Shown in pieces: positions 1 to 7,940 of a stretch of DNA of 33,358 nt (position 1 is its first letter; each line of letters starts with the position of its first letter). The position numbers and the translations under genes are program-made. Source of the DNA: an uncultured Collinsella sp. (lineage in GTDB: Bacteria > Actinomycetota > Coriobacteriia > Coriobacteriales > Coriobacteriaceae); assembly GCA_902470895.1 (NCBI GenBank), contig CABRID010000007.1, forward strand, positions 1 to 33,358. The letters are read 5' to 3'. Under the pieces are notes generated by a model. The model saw nothing but the letters and a program-made list of their open reading frames with translations. It was not told the DNA's origin and did not search any database.

Positions 1-43
1 TCAGCCTCGGTCTCGTGGGCTCGGAGATGTGTATAAGAGACAG
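1..43. other. Nextera i7 sequencing adapter (artefact)
   Basis: The bases end in AGATGTGTATAAGAGACAG, the Tn5 mosaic end used in Nextera libraries, preceded by GTCTCGTGGGCTCGG and the 8-base index CAGCCTCG (the N710 i7 index as I remember the kit). It is the exact reverse complement of the last 43 bases of the window. This is not genomic DNA. Peptides read through it (such as those containing CIRDR) are artefacts. Confidence 0.98.
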
Positions 44-726
44 ATACCGCGCTGCGCGGGTTGGTGGCGCAGGGCTCCGTTCACAAGCTTGCCGTGGGCG
101 ATGCGGACCTCTTGGCGGACACCGTGGTGCTCGACGCTGCGATGGATTCACTGGCGGCGACCCTGTCAGCCATGCACGCGGCGGCCCCCAAGGAGACGGG
201 CTTTACGCCTGGCGCCGTTGCCCATGCCGCGTGGCCTGCCGCTGATGAAGGCGTTGCCGCGGCTCTGATTGCCGAGGGCTGCTCGCGTGGCGTGTGCGCC
301 GCCGAGGGCGCCGAGGTATTCGATCCGCATTCGGCTGCCGCGGCGGCACGCGTGGTGCGAGAGGCTTGCGAACGTATCGTTGCCTTGCTGGACGAAGCTG
401 GCCTCGATGCACCGACGTTGCCCGAGGTGGGCGAGCAGCTGCAGCTCGATCGCGACACCATGACGCGTGCCCTGCGCGAGCTTTCGCTCAACCGCTCGAT
501 CGTGAAGGTCGAGCGCGACGTTGCCCTGTCCGCTGCCGCCGAGGCCCATGCACGCGAACTCGTCGCCGCCGCCATTGAGGCAGCCGGCGGCGCTGCCACC
601 ACGAGCGTGCTGCGCGAGGCCCTGGGCGTGTCGCGCAAACGCGCCATCAGCATCTTGGAGCACCTGGATGCCGTGCGCTTTACGGTGCTCGATAAGGAGG
701 CCGGCGGCCTGAGGTCCCTACGCTAG
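44..726 (+). CDS. selB: Selenocysteine-specific elongation factor SelB, C-terminal fragment
   Basis: SelB is the dedicated EF-Tu-like GTPase that brings Sec-tRNA(Sec) to recoded UGA codons; its C-terminal winged-helix repeats bind the SECIS hairpin in the mRNA. Only about 227 C-terminal codons are present because the contig starts inside the gene, so the GTPase domain is missing. The frame is open from the adapter junction to the TAG at 724. The last 40 residues (LREALGVSRKRAISILEHLD, then a basic end) match the final winged helix of SelB, whose family pattern is LGTSRKYAIPLLEHFD. The preceding segment (TMTRALRELSLNRSIVKVE) resembles the previous winged helix. Identification is strongly supported by the tRNA-Sec gene 150 bp downstream. 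No real start exists here; the TTG at 61 is internal. Confidence 0.88.
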
Positions 727-751
727 GCCGGTCACCCGCTCCCGCCTCCTC

Positions 752-818
752 AGTTGCGGTGAAATAGTTCCTATTTGGAGGCTTTGGCAGCAAATACAGG
801 AACTATTCCACCGCAACT
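752..818. repeat. 67-bp intergenic palindrome, copy 1 (GTTCCT subtype)
   Basis: Arms at 752-772 and 798-818 (21 nt each) pair with one mismatch around a 25-nt centre. The arms begin with AGTTGCGGTG and end with CACCGCAACT. The centre contains a further short inverted repeat (TATTTG / CAAATA). The same ends and the same 67-bp length recur at 3862, 16235 and 17713. It lies between selB and the selC promoter. Confidence 0.85.
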
Positions 819-832
819 TCTTGCTCGTCTTT

Positions 833-863
833 TTGGGATGGGGCCCGCTCGGTTTGGTAAAAT
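833..863 (+). promoter_or_regulatory. Putative selC promoter (extended -10)
   Basis: TGGTAAAAT at 855-863 is an extended -10 box (TGn plus TAAAAT), 12 bases before the mature tRNA 5' end. A weak -35 candidate, TTGGGA, starts at 833 with a 19-bp spacer. The spacing fits a short tRNA leader. The call is from pattern only. Confidence 0.45.
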
Positions 864-875
864 ACCGCCGCACTT

Positions 876-972
876 GGGAACGGATGGGCTCCGGTGGGCT
901 CCGCGGTCCTCAAAACCGTTGCGAGGCGTGCAAAACGTCTTGGATGTGTTCGATTCACATACGTTCCCGCCA
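876..972 (+). tRNA. selC: tRNA-Sec (UCA)
   Basis: This 97-nt gene folds as a selenocysteine tRNA. The acceptor strands are GGGAACG (876-882) and CGTTCCC (962-968), followed by G and an encoded CCA. The D arm has the 6-bp stem and 4-nt loop typical of tRNA-Sec (GGGCTC CGGT GGGCTC). The anticodon arm GCGGT-CCTCAAA-ACCGT shows anticodon TCA at 910-912. There is a long variable arm, and the T arm is ATGTG-TTCGATT-CACAT. The eighth acceptor pair is a G/A mismatch. It decodes recoded UGA with SelB, whose gene ends just upstream. Longer open frames across this region are shadows. Confidence 0.95.
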
Positions 973-1126
973 TACGCTACCAGCGCTTTTGTGCTCGCGG
1001 TCTTGCTGCGTGCCGCAAAGGCGCTGTTTTGTTTTTGCACGAGCTTTTCGTAGCGCCGCTATTTCGGCGGCTGTATTTAGCTTCGTGCATCGGGTTTCGA
1101 GCATGCCGATGGAGGTGTTTTGTCGT

Positions 1127-1759
1127 ATGACTACCGTAAGACGTGCCGATCTTTCTTGTGTCGTCCAGGCGGGCGGGTTGTCGTCGCGCATGGGCTGCGA
1201 TAAGGCGCGCATGGCGTTTTGCGGCGAGCCGCTCATCGAGCGCGTGCTGGGTCGGCTGGCGCCAGTTGCCGGCGAGTTGGTCGTGACGACTTCGCGTCCC
1301 AGCGAGCTTGCCTATCTTGAGGAGTTTATGTTTGATGGCCTGTGCCCCCGCGTGGTGATGGACGTCGACGGTCCCGCCGGTGCCATGCGCGGCATCGCGA
1401 GCTCGTTGGCCGCGGCCCGATTGCCGCTCGTGGCGATCGTCGCCTGCGATATGCCGTTTGTCTCGCCGGAACTCATCGGCGCGCTTGCCGATCGTGCTGA
1501 GGCCGAGGCACTCGACGTGTGCGTGCCGCGCGAGGAGCGGGGGATTGAGCCGCTTTGCGCCGTCTGGCGCCGTGTCGCGTGTGCGCCGGTTGCCCAAGAG
1601 CTGCTCGCCGATGACCGTCAGCGAATCCGCTGCCTGATCGACCGGGTGAATGCCGGGTATTTGGACGAGCCTCAGATTGTCGCGGTCGCCGGCTCGACGC
1701 TCTGCTTCGAGAACGTCAATACGCCCGAGGAGTTTGCGGCGGCCGAGTTACTCGCCTAG
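1127..1759 (+). CDS. mobA: Molybdenum cofactor guanylyltransferase MobA
   Basis: MobA attaches GMP to molybdopterin in the cytoplasm to make the guanine-dinucleotide cofactor used by enzymes such as formate dehydrogenase. The 210-residue length is normal for the family. The nucleotide-binding signature QAGGLSSRMGCDKA lies at residues 14-27. The second conserved region has DVDGPAGAMRGI and then VACDMPFVSPELI, matching the family CDMPF motif. The ATG at 1127 is chosen because the signature should start about 10 residues in; a GGAGG lies at 1111-1115, a long spacing, and in-frame ATGs at 1103 and 1109 are alternatives. Together with selB and selC it suggests a selenium-molybdenum enzyme in this organism, perhaps a selenocysteine formate dehydrogenase encoded elsewhere; that is inference. 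Confidence 0.9.
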   Translation: MTTVRRADLSCVVQAGGLSSRMGCDKARMAFCGEPLIERVLGRLAPVAGELVVTTSRPSELAYLEEFMFDGLCPRVVMDVDGPAGAMRGIASSLAAARLPLVAIVACDMPFVSPELIGALADRAEAEALDVCVPREERGIEPLCAVWRRVACAPVAQELLADDRQRIRCLIDRVNAGYLDEPQIVAVAGSTLCFENVNTPEEFAAAELLA

Positions 1760-1774
1760 ACGATTGGAGTTGCC

Positions 1775-2485
1775 ATGTCTCACGATATTTGTCCCGACAC
1801 GGGAGAACCTTGCACTTGCGACGGGTCCGAACCCTGTACCTGCGGTTGCGGTGGCTGTGGACATACTGCGGAAGAGGAAGCGGCCGCCGCGGCGTATCGC
1901 GATGCACACCGCGAAGGCCCGTCCGGTGATGCTCTCGACCATGAACGCAAAATCATCGTGTCGTTCGACAGCACCTTCGATGTGATGGAATGCGAACAGC
2001 TGTGCCTTGCCGCCGGTGTTCCTGGGCGCATCACGCCGCTGCCCGGCTCCATCACCGCCGGCTGCGGACTGTGCTGGGCCATGCCGTTCTCGGGCGATGC
2101 CCTCGCCGCCTTCCGCGCCGCCACCGAGGGCCGCGTAACCCCCGCCGACTACCACCAGCTCGTCCTCTACCCACAACACCACCACAAAGGTGCCTGTCCC
2201 CAATGTGGTGGTTTAGAACACGTGGACGAAACAGGTTTGAAACACGGGTTTTGCACGTCAGGCACTCAAAAACGCTTCTACCTGCATCGTAATCAAAACG
2301 AAACATCTGCTCGTCGGCTTATGCGAAACTTTGCTGCAACAGTGCGATATTATCCATACTCGATAAAGCTCGGGGCGCATGGGGCGCCTCGAACGACACT
2401 TTTCTTTTCCATCAATTGGAGGAAGCATGAGCTACACGCAGAAAGTTCTCGACGAGCTCAAGGCCCGCTATCCCGAGCAGCCTGA
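1775..2485 (+). CDS. DUF3343 (putative Se/S carrier-like) protein with Cys-rich N-terminus and run-on tail
   Basis: The start is well supported by TTGGAG five bases before the ATG, 15 bases after mobA. Residues 1-30 are very cysteine-rich (eight Cys, in CxC and CxxC spacing) and may bind metal. Residues 59-132 resemble the DUF3343 family, annotated as putative Se/S carrier-like: a beta strand IIVSFDST, then ECEQLCLAAGVPGRITPLP, then the conserved Cys region TAGCGLCW (Cys97, Cys100). A role in selenium or sulfur delivery fits the selB-selC-mobA neighbours but is inference. After about residue 133 the frame has no stop: it runs through a repeat hairpin and AT-richer DNA and overlaps the first 59 bases of gdhA. 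The last ~100 residues look non-native, so the original stop was probably lost. Confidence 0.65.
   Translation: MSHDICPDTGEPCTCDGSEPCTCGCGGCGHTAEEEAAAAAYRDAHREGPSGDALDHERKIIVSFDSTFDVMECEQLCLAAGVPGRITPLPGSITAGCGLCWAMPFSGDALAAFRAATEGRVTPADYHQLVLYPQHHHKGACPQCGGLEHVDETGLKHGFCTSGTQKRFYLHRNQNETSARRLMRNFAATVRYYPYSIKLGAHGAPRTTLFFSINWRKHELHAESSRRAQGPLSRAA
2178..2212. repeat. Hairpin with GGGACAG/CTTTG core, copy 1
   Basis: ACCACCACA (2178-2186) pairs with TGTGGTGGT (2204-2212). Read on the minus strand the loop region contains GGGACAGGCACCTTTG, which differs by two bases from GGGACAGCCCCCTTTG in the hairpin at 16538-16567. It falls inside the open frame of the DUF3343 gene, just where that frame stops looking like the family. 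Confidence 0.55.
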
Positions 2486-3782
2486 GTTCATCCAGGCCGC
2501 GACCGAGATCCTCGGCACCATCCAGCCGGCGCTCGACGCCCATCCCGAGTACGAGGAGGCCGCCCTGCTTGAGCGCCTCGTCGAGCCCGAGCGCATCGTT
2601 ATGTTCCGTGTTCCCTGGGTCGACGACCAGGGCAAGGTTCAGGTCAATCGCGGTTACCGTGTCGAGTTCAACTCTGCCATTGGACCCTACAAGGGCGGCC
2701 TGCGCTTTAACCCGACGGTCACCCTGGGTATGCTCAAGTTCCTGGGTCTGGAGCAGATCCTCAAGAACAGCCTGACCACCCTTCCCATGGGCGGCGGCAA
2801 GGGCGGCTCCGACTTTGACCCCAAGGGCAAGTCCAACAACGAGATCATGCACTTCTGCCAGTCCTTCATGACCGAGCTCTATCGCCACATCGGCCCCAAC
2901 ACCGACGTTCCCGCCGGCGACCTGGGCGTTGGCGGCCGCGAGGTTGCCTACCTGTTCGGTCAGTACAAGCGCCTGACCAACGAGTGGACCGGCGTCCTCA
3001 CCGGCAAGGGCCTCTCCTTTGGCGGCTCGCTCGCCCGTACCGAGGCCACCGGCTACGGCCTGGCCTACTTTGTGGACGAGTACCTCAAGAGCCGCGGAGA
3101 CTCCTTCGAGGGCAAGAACGTCGTCGTTCACGGCTCCGGTAACGTCGCCATCTACGCGGTCCAGAAGGTTGCCCAGCTCGGCGGCAAGGTGCTGGCCTGT
3201 TCCGACACCCACGGCTGGGTCGAGGATCCCGACGGCATCGACTACACCGTGCTCGAGCATGTCTACAACAAGAAGCGCTCCGGCCACGACAAGGGTGTCA
3301 CGCTCGCCATGTACGTTGACGAGAAGCCCAATGCCGTGTGGCACGAGGGCGACGGCCGCGGCGTGTGGCAGCTGCCCTGCGACATCGCGCTGCCCTGCGC
3401 TCGCGAGAACACGCTGCTGCTCGAGGATGCCCAGGCGCTCGTCGCCAACGGCTGCATGGTGGTCGGCGAGGGCGCGAACATGCCCACGACCATCGAGGCC
3501 ACGACCTACTTCCAGGAGAACGGTGTCGCCTTTATGCCCGGTAAGGCTGCCAACGCCGGCGGCGTGCTCGTGTCCGGCCTGGAGATGAGCCAGAACGCCG
3601 AGCACCTGTCCTGGACCTTCGAGGAGGTCGACGGCAAGCTCGAGCAGCTCATGCGTGGCATGTTCCACAACGTGGACGACACCGCCAAGGAGTATGGCCA
3701 GGAGGGCAACTTTGTCATGGGCGCCAACATCGCCGGCTTCCTGAAGGTTGCCGACGCCATGCTCGCCCAGGGCGTCTGCTAA
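2427..3782 (+). CDS. gdhA: NADP-type glutamate dehydrogenase
   Basis: This enzyme catalyses reversible reductive amination of 2-oxoglutarate with ammonia to give glutamate, linking nitrogen assimilation to carbon metabolism in the cytoplasm. The 451-residue product has the hexameric bacterial GDH layout. The substrate-binding region contains IGPYKGGLRF and the catalytic lysine in LPMGGGKGGSDFDPKG (Lys125). It continues with DVPAGDLGVGGRE and a Rossmann dinucleotide domain (VVVHGSGNVA). The ATG at 2427 follows a TTGGAGGAA ribosome site, which excludes the upstream in-frame start at 2379. The gene is monocistronic, with a clear terminator 28 bases after the stop. AT-richer DNA from about 2260 to 2400 probably holds its promoter. 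NADP preference is inferred from family resemblance only. Confidence 0.96.
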   Translation: MSYTQKVLDELKARYPEQPEFIQAATEILGTIQPALDAHPEYEEAALLERLVEPERIVMFRVPWVDDQGKVQVNRGYRVEFNSAIGPYKGGLRFNPTVTLGMLKFLGLEQILKNSLTTLPMGGGKGGSDFDPKGKSNNEIMHFCQSFMTELYRHIGPNTDVPAGDLGVGGREVAYLFGQYKRLTNEWTGVLTGKGLSFGGSLARTEATGYGLAYFVDEYLKSRGDSFEGKNVVVHGSGNVAIYAVQKVAQLGGKVLACSDTHGWVEDPDGIDYTVLEHVYNKKRSGHDKGVTLAMYVDEKPNAVWHEGDGRGVWQLPCDIALPCARENTLLLEDAQALVANGCMVVGEGANMPTTIEATTYFQENGVAFMPGKAANAGGVLVSGLEMSQNAEHLSWTFEEVDGKLEQLMRGMFHNVDDTAKEYGQEGNFVMGANIAGFLKVADAMLAQGVC

Positions 3783-3809
3783 ATCTTCGCTCGACATAGC
3801 ATGTGATGA

Positions 3810-3839
3810 GGCTCCCAGCTATCCGGCTGGGAGCCTTTT
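3810..3839 (+). terminator. Rho-independent terminator of gdhA
   Basis: A perfect 10-bp stem, GGCTCCCAGC / GCTGGGAGCC, with a 6-nt loop is followed by TTTT. Confidence 0.88.
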
Positions 3840-3861
3840 CTATCCCGGAGGACTCCTCATA

Positions 3862-3928
3862 ACTTGCGGTGATATACGGACTGTTTAGCGTCCCAGAACG
3901 GCTAATCAGTCCGTATATCACCGCAAGT
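3862..3928. repeat. 67-bp intergenic palindrome, copy 2 (ACGGACTG subtype)
   Basis: Aligned to the other copies the unit is exactly 67 bp. The paired arms are perfect for 24 bp here (3860-3883 with 3907-3930). They share the TTGCGGTG / CACCGCAA ends, then carry ATATACGGACTG instead of the AAATAGTTCCT of copies 1 and 4. The centre has an extra TTAGC / GCTAA pair. It lies between the gdhA terminator and the molybdenum hydroxylase operon. Confidence 0.87.
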
Positions 3929-3978
3929 TATGGATGGGTGGGTGGATTTTGTCCTAAAACGGTGTGCGGCCCCTCGTT

Positions 3979-3987
3979 TGGTACACT
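3979..3987 (+). promoter_or_regulatory. Putative promoter of the molybdenum hydroxylase operon
   Basis: TGGTACACT is an extended -10 box 24 bases before the first candidate start codon. No convincing -35 is visible, which is tolerated by extended -10 promoters. The same TGGTAnAnT pattern precedes selC and the zinc-ribbon gene. Confidence 0.4.
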
Positions 3988-4011
3988 TAAAAGTACTGGA
4001 CAAGTGAAGAG

Positions 4012-4926
4012 ATGGGGGAGAACGTGCTCAAGTTCGGTACCTACGTCCGTGTTGGAAACGCGGCCGAAGCCTATGAGCTCTTACAGAAGAACCGCAACAA
4101 CAAGATTGTGGGCGGCGGCATCTGGATGCGCCTGGGTTCGCGTCGCGTGGCGACGGCGATTGACCTTTCGGCCTGCGGACTCGATCAGATCGAGGAGACC
4201 GAGACCGAGTTTCGCATCGGTGCCATGTGCACCCTGCGCCAGCTCGAGCGTCATGCCGGGCTCAACGCGCTTGTCAACAATGTCTTTGAGTTCGCCGTCC
4301 ACGACATCGTGGGCGTGCAGCTGCGCAATACCGCCACGGTGGGCGGCAGCATCTACGGCCGCTTTGGCTTCTCGGACGTTCTCTCCGCCTTTCTCGCGCT
4401 CGATTCCTATGTTGAGTTGACGGGCGCCGGCCGCGTGCCGCTCGCGGAGTTCGTTGACATGGGCTACGTGCGCGACGTTATCGAACATGTCGTGGTCGTC
4501 AAGCACGATTACCGTGCGAGCTACGAGGCCGTGCGCAAGGCCGCGACCGACTTTCCCTCGCTGAACGTTACCGCCGCCTGGTGGGACAACACCTGGCACG
4601 TCACTGTGGGTGCCCGCCCGCTGCGCGCGAACCTGCTGCAGGGCGAGGCGTGCGGCCTTACCAACGAGCATCCTTCCGAGGACGAGCTGCGTGCCCTGGC
4701 CGCGTCCGTACGCGCGCTGAGCTACGGCACCAACCTGTGGGGCTCGGCCGACTACCGCCGCCGCATCTCGGCCCCGCTTGCCGTCCAGGCTGTGCGTCGC
4801 GCCGCCGGCATCGAGCTTTCGGCCGCGCTTGCGCACGAGCTCGAGGGCGTGCAGATTCCTAAGTTTGCCACGGACGAGTATTCCTGCCGCCGCGTGCCCG
4901 GCGTCGATTCTAGCGAGGTGCGCTAA
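4012..4926 (+). CDS. Molybdenum hydroxylase, FAD-binding subunit (XdhB/CoxM-type)
   Basis: This is the flavin subunit of a xanthine dehydrogenase-family enzyme: it takes electrons from the 2Fe-2S centres and passes them to the final acceptor. The FAD-binding loops are visible as IVGGGIWMRLGS near residue 34 and NTATVGGSIYGRFGF near residue 105, followed by the CO-dehydrogenase flavoprotein C-terminal domain. The length of about 304 residues is normal. The start is uncertain: ATG at 4012 has no clear ribosome site, while GTG at 4024 follows GGGGGAG very closely and would give MLKFGTYV. The stop overlaps the next start by one base (TAATG), so the two genes are translationally coupled. Confidence 0.86.
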   Translation: MGENVLKFGTYVRVGNAAEAYELLQKNRNNKIVGGGIWMRLGSRRVATAIDLSACGLDQIEETETEFRIGAMCTLRQLERHAGLNALVNNVFEFAVHDIVGVQLRNTATVGGSIYGRFGFSDVLSAFLALDSYVELTGAGRVPLAEFVDMGYVRDVIEHVVVVKHDYRASYEAVRKAATDFPSLNVTAAWWDNTWHVTVGARPLRANLLQGEACGLTNEHPSEDELRALAASVRALSYGTNLWGSADYRRRISAPLAVQAVRRAAGIELSAALAHELEGVQIPKFATDEYSCRRVPGVDSSEVR

Positions 4927-7757
4927 TGGCTGCCAAACTCATCGATCTTTCCTTTACGCTCAACGACCGCAAGGTCAAGGTTCAGATTGCCCCCGATACC
5001 ATGCTCTTTGCGCTGTTGCGCGAGCAGGGCTGCGCGTCGGTGCGCTGCGCCTGCGAGACCACCAACTGCGGCCTGTGCACGGTGTGGCTCGACGGCGACC
5101 CGGTGCTGAGCTGCTCGGTTCCCGCCGCTCGCGTCGAGGGCCACACCATCACCACGCTCGAGGGCCTCAAAGCCGAGTCTGAGGCGCTGGCCCGTGCGAT
5201 GGCTGCCGAAGGCGCCGAGCAGTGCGGTTTTTGCGCCCCCGGCCTTATCATGAACGTACTGGCGCTTGCCCGCGCCGCCAAGGAGGACCCGAGCCTCGTC
5301 GCCACGCGCGAGGAGCTGTCGCGCCAGCTCGCCGGCAACCTCTGCCGTTGCAGCGGCTACGAGAGCCAGCTGCGCGCCATCGTCCGCTTCCTCAACGAGT
5401 CCGGCGTGCAGGTGGGCTTTGAGATGCCCGAGCTGCCGGTCAACGACACCAGCTGCGATGGTGTTGCGTACAAGCAGATCACCCACAAGCAGCCCAAGAA
5501 GGACTCGAAGGCGCTGCTCGAGGGCCGTCCCGTCTACACGGGTGACCTGGTGCCCGCCGGCGCGCTCATCGTCAAACTCAAGCGCAGCCCGTATGCGCGC
5601 GCCAAGATCCGCTCCATCGACACGTCGCGCGCCCTGAAGGTGCCTGGCGTGGTGGGCGTCTACACCTACGAGGACGTGCCCAAGCGCCGCTTTACCATCG
5701 CTGGCCAGAGCTATCCACAGCCGAGTCCCTACGACCGCCTGATCCTTGAGAACCTCGTACGCTACCAAAACGAGGAGGTGGCGATCGTCGCCGCCGAGAC
5801 CGAGGAGGCCGCCGACAAGGCGCTCAAGCTCATCAAGGTCGACTACGAGGTACTCGAGCCCCTGCTCGACTTTACCCAGGCGCTCGATAACGACATCGTG
5901 GTACACCCCGAGGGCGACGTGACCTTTATGTTCCCGCAGGGTGGCGACGTTCCGCGCAACCTAGTGTGCAGTGGCACGAGCGATTTTGGCAACCTTGACG
6001 AGGCGTTCGCCCAGAGCGACATCGTCTTTGAGCGCACCTACACCAGCCAGGCCACGCAGACCGCGCCCATGGAGACCTTCCGAGCCTTCGCGACGACCGA
6101 CGCGTTTGGGCGCATCTCGGTGACCACCTCTACGCAGGTGCCCTTCCACGTGCGCCGCATGGTCGCGCAGTCGCTCGATATTCCGCAGTCGCAGGTGCAG
6201 GTCATCAAGCCGCGCATCGGCGGCGGCTTTGGCTCCAAGCAGACGGGTTGCTGCGAGATCTTCGTGGCGTTCGTGACCCAGCAGACCGGCCGTCCGAGCT
6301 ACTGCTGCTACACCCGCGAGGAGACTATCACCGCGGGCAACTCGCGCCACCAGATGCAGATGACCGTTAAGTTGGGCGCTATGAACGACGGCACCATCAC
6401 GGCCATCGATCTGCACACGCTGTCCAACGCCGGCGCGTACGGCGAGCACGCCACCACGACGATTGGCCTTTCGGGCCACAAGAGCCTGCCCATCTACAAC
6501 CATGTAAAGGCGAGCCGCTTTAGCTGGGACGCCGTCTACACCAACACCAACCGCGGCGGCGCGTATCGCGGCTACGGTGCCACCCAGGGCCAGTTTGCCG
6601 TGGAGAGCGCCGTCAACGAGCTCGCCGACATGCTGCACATGGACCCCGCCGACCTGCGCCTTAAGAACATGGTGCGCGAGGGCGAGATCATGCCGCAGTA
6701 CTACAACGAGAAGCTCAACGCCTGCGCGCTCGACCGCTGCCTGCTGCGCGCGATGGACATGATCGGTTGGCGCGACAAGCCGCTAGCCGTCGACCTGGGC
6801 GACCGCGTGCGTGCTCTGGGGTGTGCGCTCACCATGCAGGGATCGGGCATTTCCAACGTGGATATCGCCGGCATCGACATGCGCTTGGAAGAGGACGGCT
6901 TCATTACCATCGGCACCGGCGCCACCGATAACGGCATGGGCGTCGACACGATCCTGGCGCAGATTGCCGCCGAGGAGCTGGGCGTGGAGAGTTCGATGAT
7001 CGTGGTGCGCGGCGTTGACACCGATGTGTCGCCGTTTGACGCCGGCTCGTACGCGAGCTCGGGTACGTACGTGACGGGCCTTGCCGCCAAGAACGCCGCG
7101 ACCGAGCTGCGTGAGAAGATTTGCGCCAAGGCAGCCCAGATGTGGGACGTGGACGCCGCCGACGTGGTCTTCGATGGCCAGTACGTGCGTCTGTCCGACG
7201 AGCGTGCCGCGCGCGAGCAGAACCGCTACCTCACGCTGCGTGACTTTGCCAACCTGTGCGTCAAGAACATCGCGGGCGGCGACGCGCTGACCTCACATGC
7301 CTCTGCCTGCCTGCCCGTTTCGCCTCCGCCGTTTATGGCCGGCATTGCCGAGGTTGAGGTCGACAAGGCCACCGGCAAGGTGACCGTGGTGGACTATGCG
7401 GCGGCTGTGGACTGCGGCACCGTGATCAATGAGGCGCTCGCGCGCGTCCAGGCCGAGGGCGGCATTGCTCAGGGTATCGGCCACGCGCTCTACGAGATCG
7501 TCGAGCATGACGACCGCGGCCGCCTGCGCACCGGCAACTTTATGAGCTATAAGCTGCCCACGCGCCTGGATATCGGCAGCATTCGCGTGGCCTTTGAGCC
7601 GAGCTACGAGCCGACGGGTCCGTTTGGCGCCAAGTCGATCGGCGAGGTCGTCATCAACACGCCGCTCGCCGCCGTTGCCTCGGCCGTGGCGCACGCCACC
7701 GGCCACCAGGTTCGCTCGCTGCCCATTACGCCCGAGAAGGCCCTGCTGGGGGAGTAG
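4926..7757 (+). CDS. Molybdenum hydroxylase, fused 2Fe-2S and molybdopterin-binding subunit
   Basis: The 943-residue protein joins two normally separate subunits. Residues 1-160 are the iron-sulfur part: Cys43, 48, 51 and 63 form the plant-ferredoxin-type cluster, and Cys100, 103, 140 and 142 (CGFC, NLCRCSGY) the second. From about residue 175 it is the Moco-binding part, with GGGFGSKQ at 432-439, AYRGYG at 546-551 and the catalytic glutamate region FGAKSIGE ending at Glu907. The position that is Glu in xanthine oxidases (GGGFGGKE) is Gln439 here, while the Arg of the FRGFG motif is kept (Arg548), so the substrate may not be xanthine. A purine or other N-heterocycle hydroxylase is likely, but the substrate cannot be named. 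It forms an operon with the FAD subunit. A selenium-dependent form is possible but not shown. Confidence 0.9.
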   Translation: MAAKLIDLSFTLNDRKVKVQIAPDTMLFALLREQGCASVRCACETTNCGLCTVWLDGDPVLSCSVPAARVEGHTITTLEGLKAESEALARAMAAEGAEQCGFCAPGLIMNVLALARAAKEDPSLVATREELSRQLAGNLCRCSGYESQLRAIVRFLNESGVQVGFEMPELPVNDTSCDGVAYKQITHKQPKKDSKALLEGRPVYTGDLVPAGALIVKLKRSPYARAKIRSIDTSRALKVPGVVGVYTYEDVPKRRFTIAGQSYPQPSPYDRLILENLVRYQNEEVAIVAAETEEAADKALKLIKVDYEVLEPLLDFTQALDNDIVVHPEGDVTFMFPQGGDVPRNLVCSGTSDFGNLDEAFAQSDIVFERTYTSQATQTAPMETFRAFATTDAFGRISVTTSTQVPFHVRRMVAQSLDIPQSQVQVIKPRIGGGFGSKQTGCCEIFVAFVTQQTGRPSYCCYTREETITAGNSRHQMQMTVKLGAMNDGTITAIDLHTLSNAGAYGEHATTTIGLSGHKSLPIYNHVKASRFSWDAVYTNTNRGGAYRGYGATQGQFAVESAVNELADMLHMDPADLRLKNMVREGEIMPQYYNEKLNACALDRCLLRAMDMIGWRDKPLAVDLGDRVRALGCALTMQGSGISNVDIAGIDMRLEEDGFITIGTGATDNGMGVDTILAQIAAEELGVESSMIVVRGVDTDVSPFDAGSYASSGTYVTGLAAKNAATELREKICAKAAQMWDVDAADVVFDGQYVRLSDERAAREQNRYLTLRDFANLCVKNIAGGDALTSHASACLPVSPPPFMAGIAEVEVDKATGKVTVVDYAAAVDCGTVINEALARVQAEGGIAQGIGHALYEIVEHDDRGRLRTGNFMSYKLPTRLDIGSIRVAFEPSYEPTGPFGAKSIGEVVINTPLAAVASAVAHATGHQVRSLPITPEKALLGE

Positions 7758-7799
7758 GCAAGGAGCCGCTGTATCCGCTCTTTGCCGAGCCCGGGGAAA

Positions 7800-7835
7800 C
7801 TGCAGCCCACTTTTCGACCGAATTGTGGGCTGCAG
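7800..7835. repeat. Inverted repeat after the molybdenum hydroxylase operon
   Basis: CTGCAGCCCAC (7800-7810) pairs perfectly with GTGGGCTGCAG (7825-7835) around 14 bases. There is no T-run, so it is not a standard terminator, although it lies 43 bases after the operon's stop. It does not share the ends of the 67-bp family. Confidence 0.55.
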
Positions 7836-7912
7836 GAGCTACCCTGTTCCGCTGTAACTCGTGGTGAGGTCGTGAGCCTGTAAAACGTGTGCGTGCGCTT
7901 GTCGTTCGTATC

Positions 7913-7921
7913 TGCTATCAT
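7913..7921 (+). promoter_or_regulatory. Putative tRNA-Leu promoter
   Basis: TGCTATCAT is an extended -10 box 19 bases before the mature tRNA end. No clear -35 is visible. Confidence 0.35.
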
Positions 7922-7940
7922 TCCTAATCTGTGCGCTCAT

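Noticed and set aside
821..1126. N-terminal extension of mobA
   Set aside because: The in-frame extension reads straight through the tRNA-Sec gene, and the MobA signature fits the start at 1127.
2412..3797. Long minus-strand frames opposite gdhA, tig, valS and clpX
   Set aside because: GC-rich codon bias creates long antisense frames; they lack ribosome sites and family motifs.
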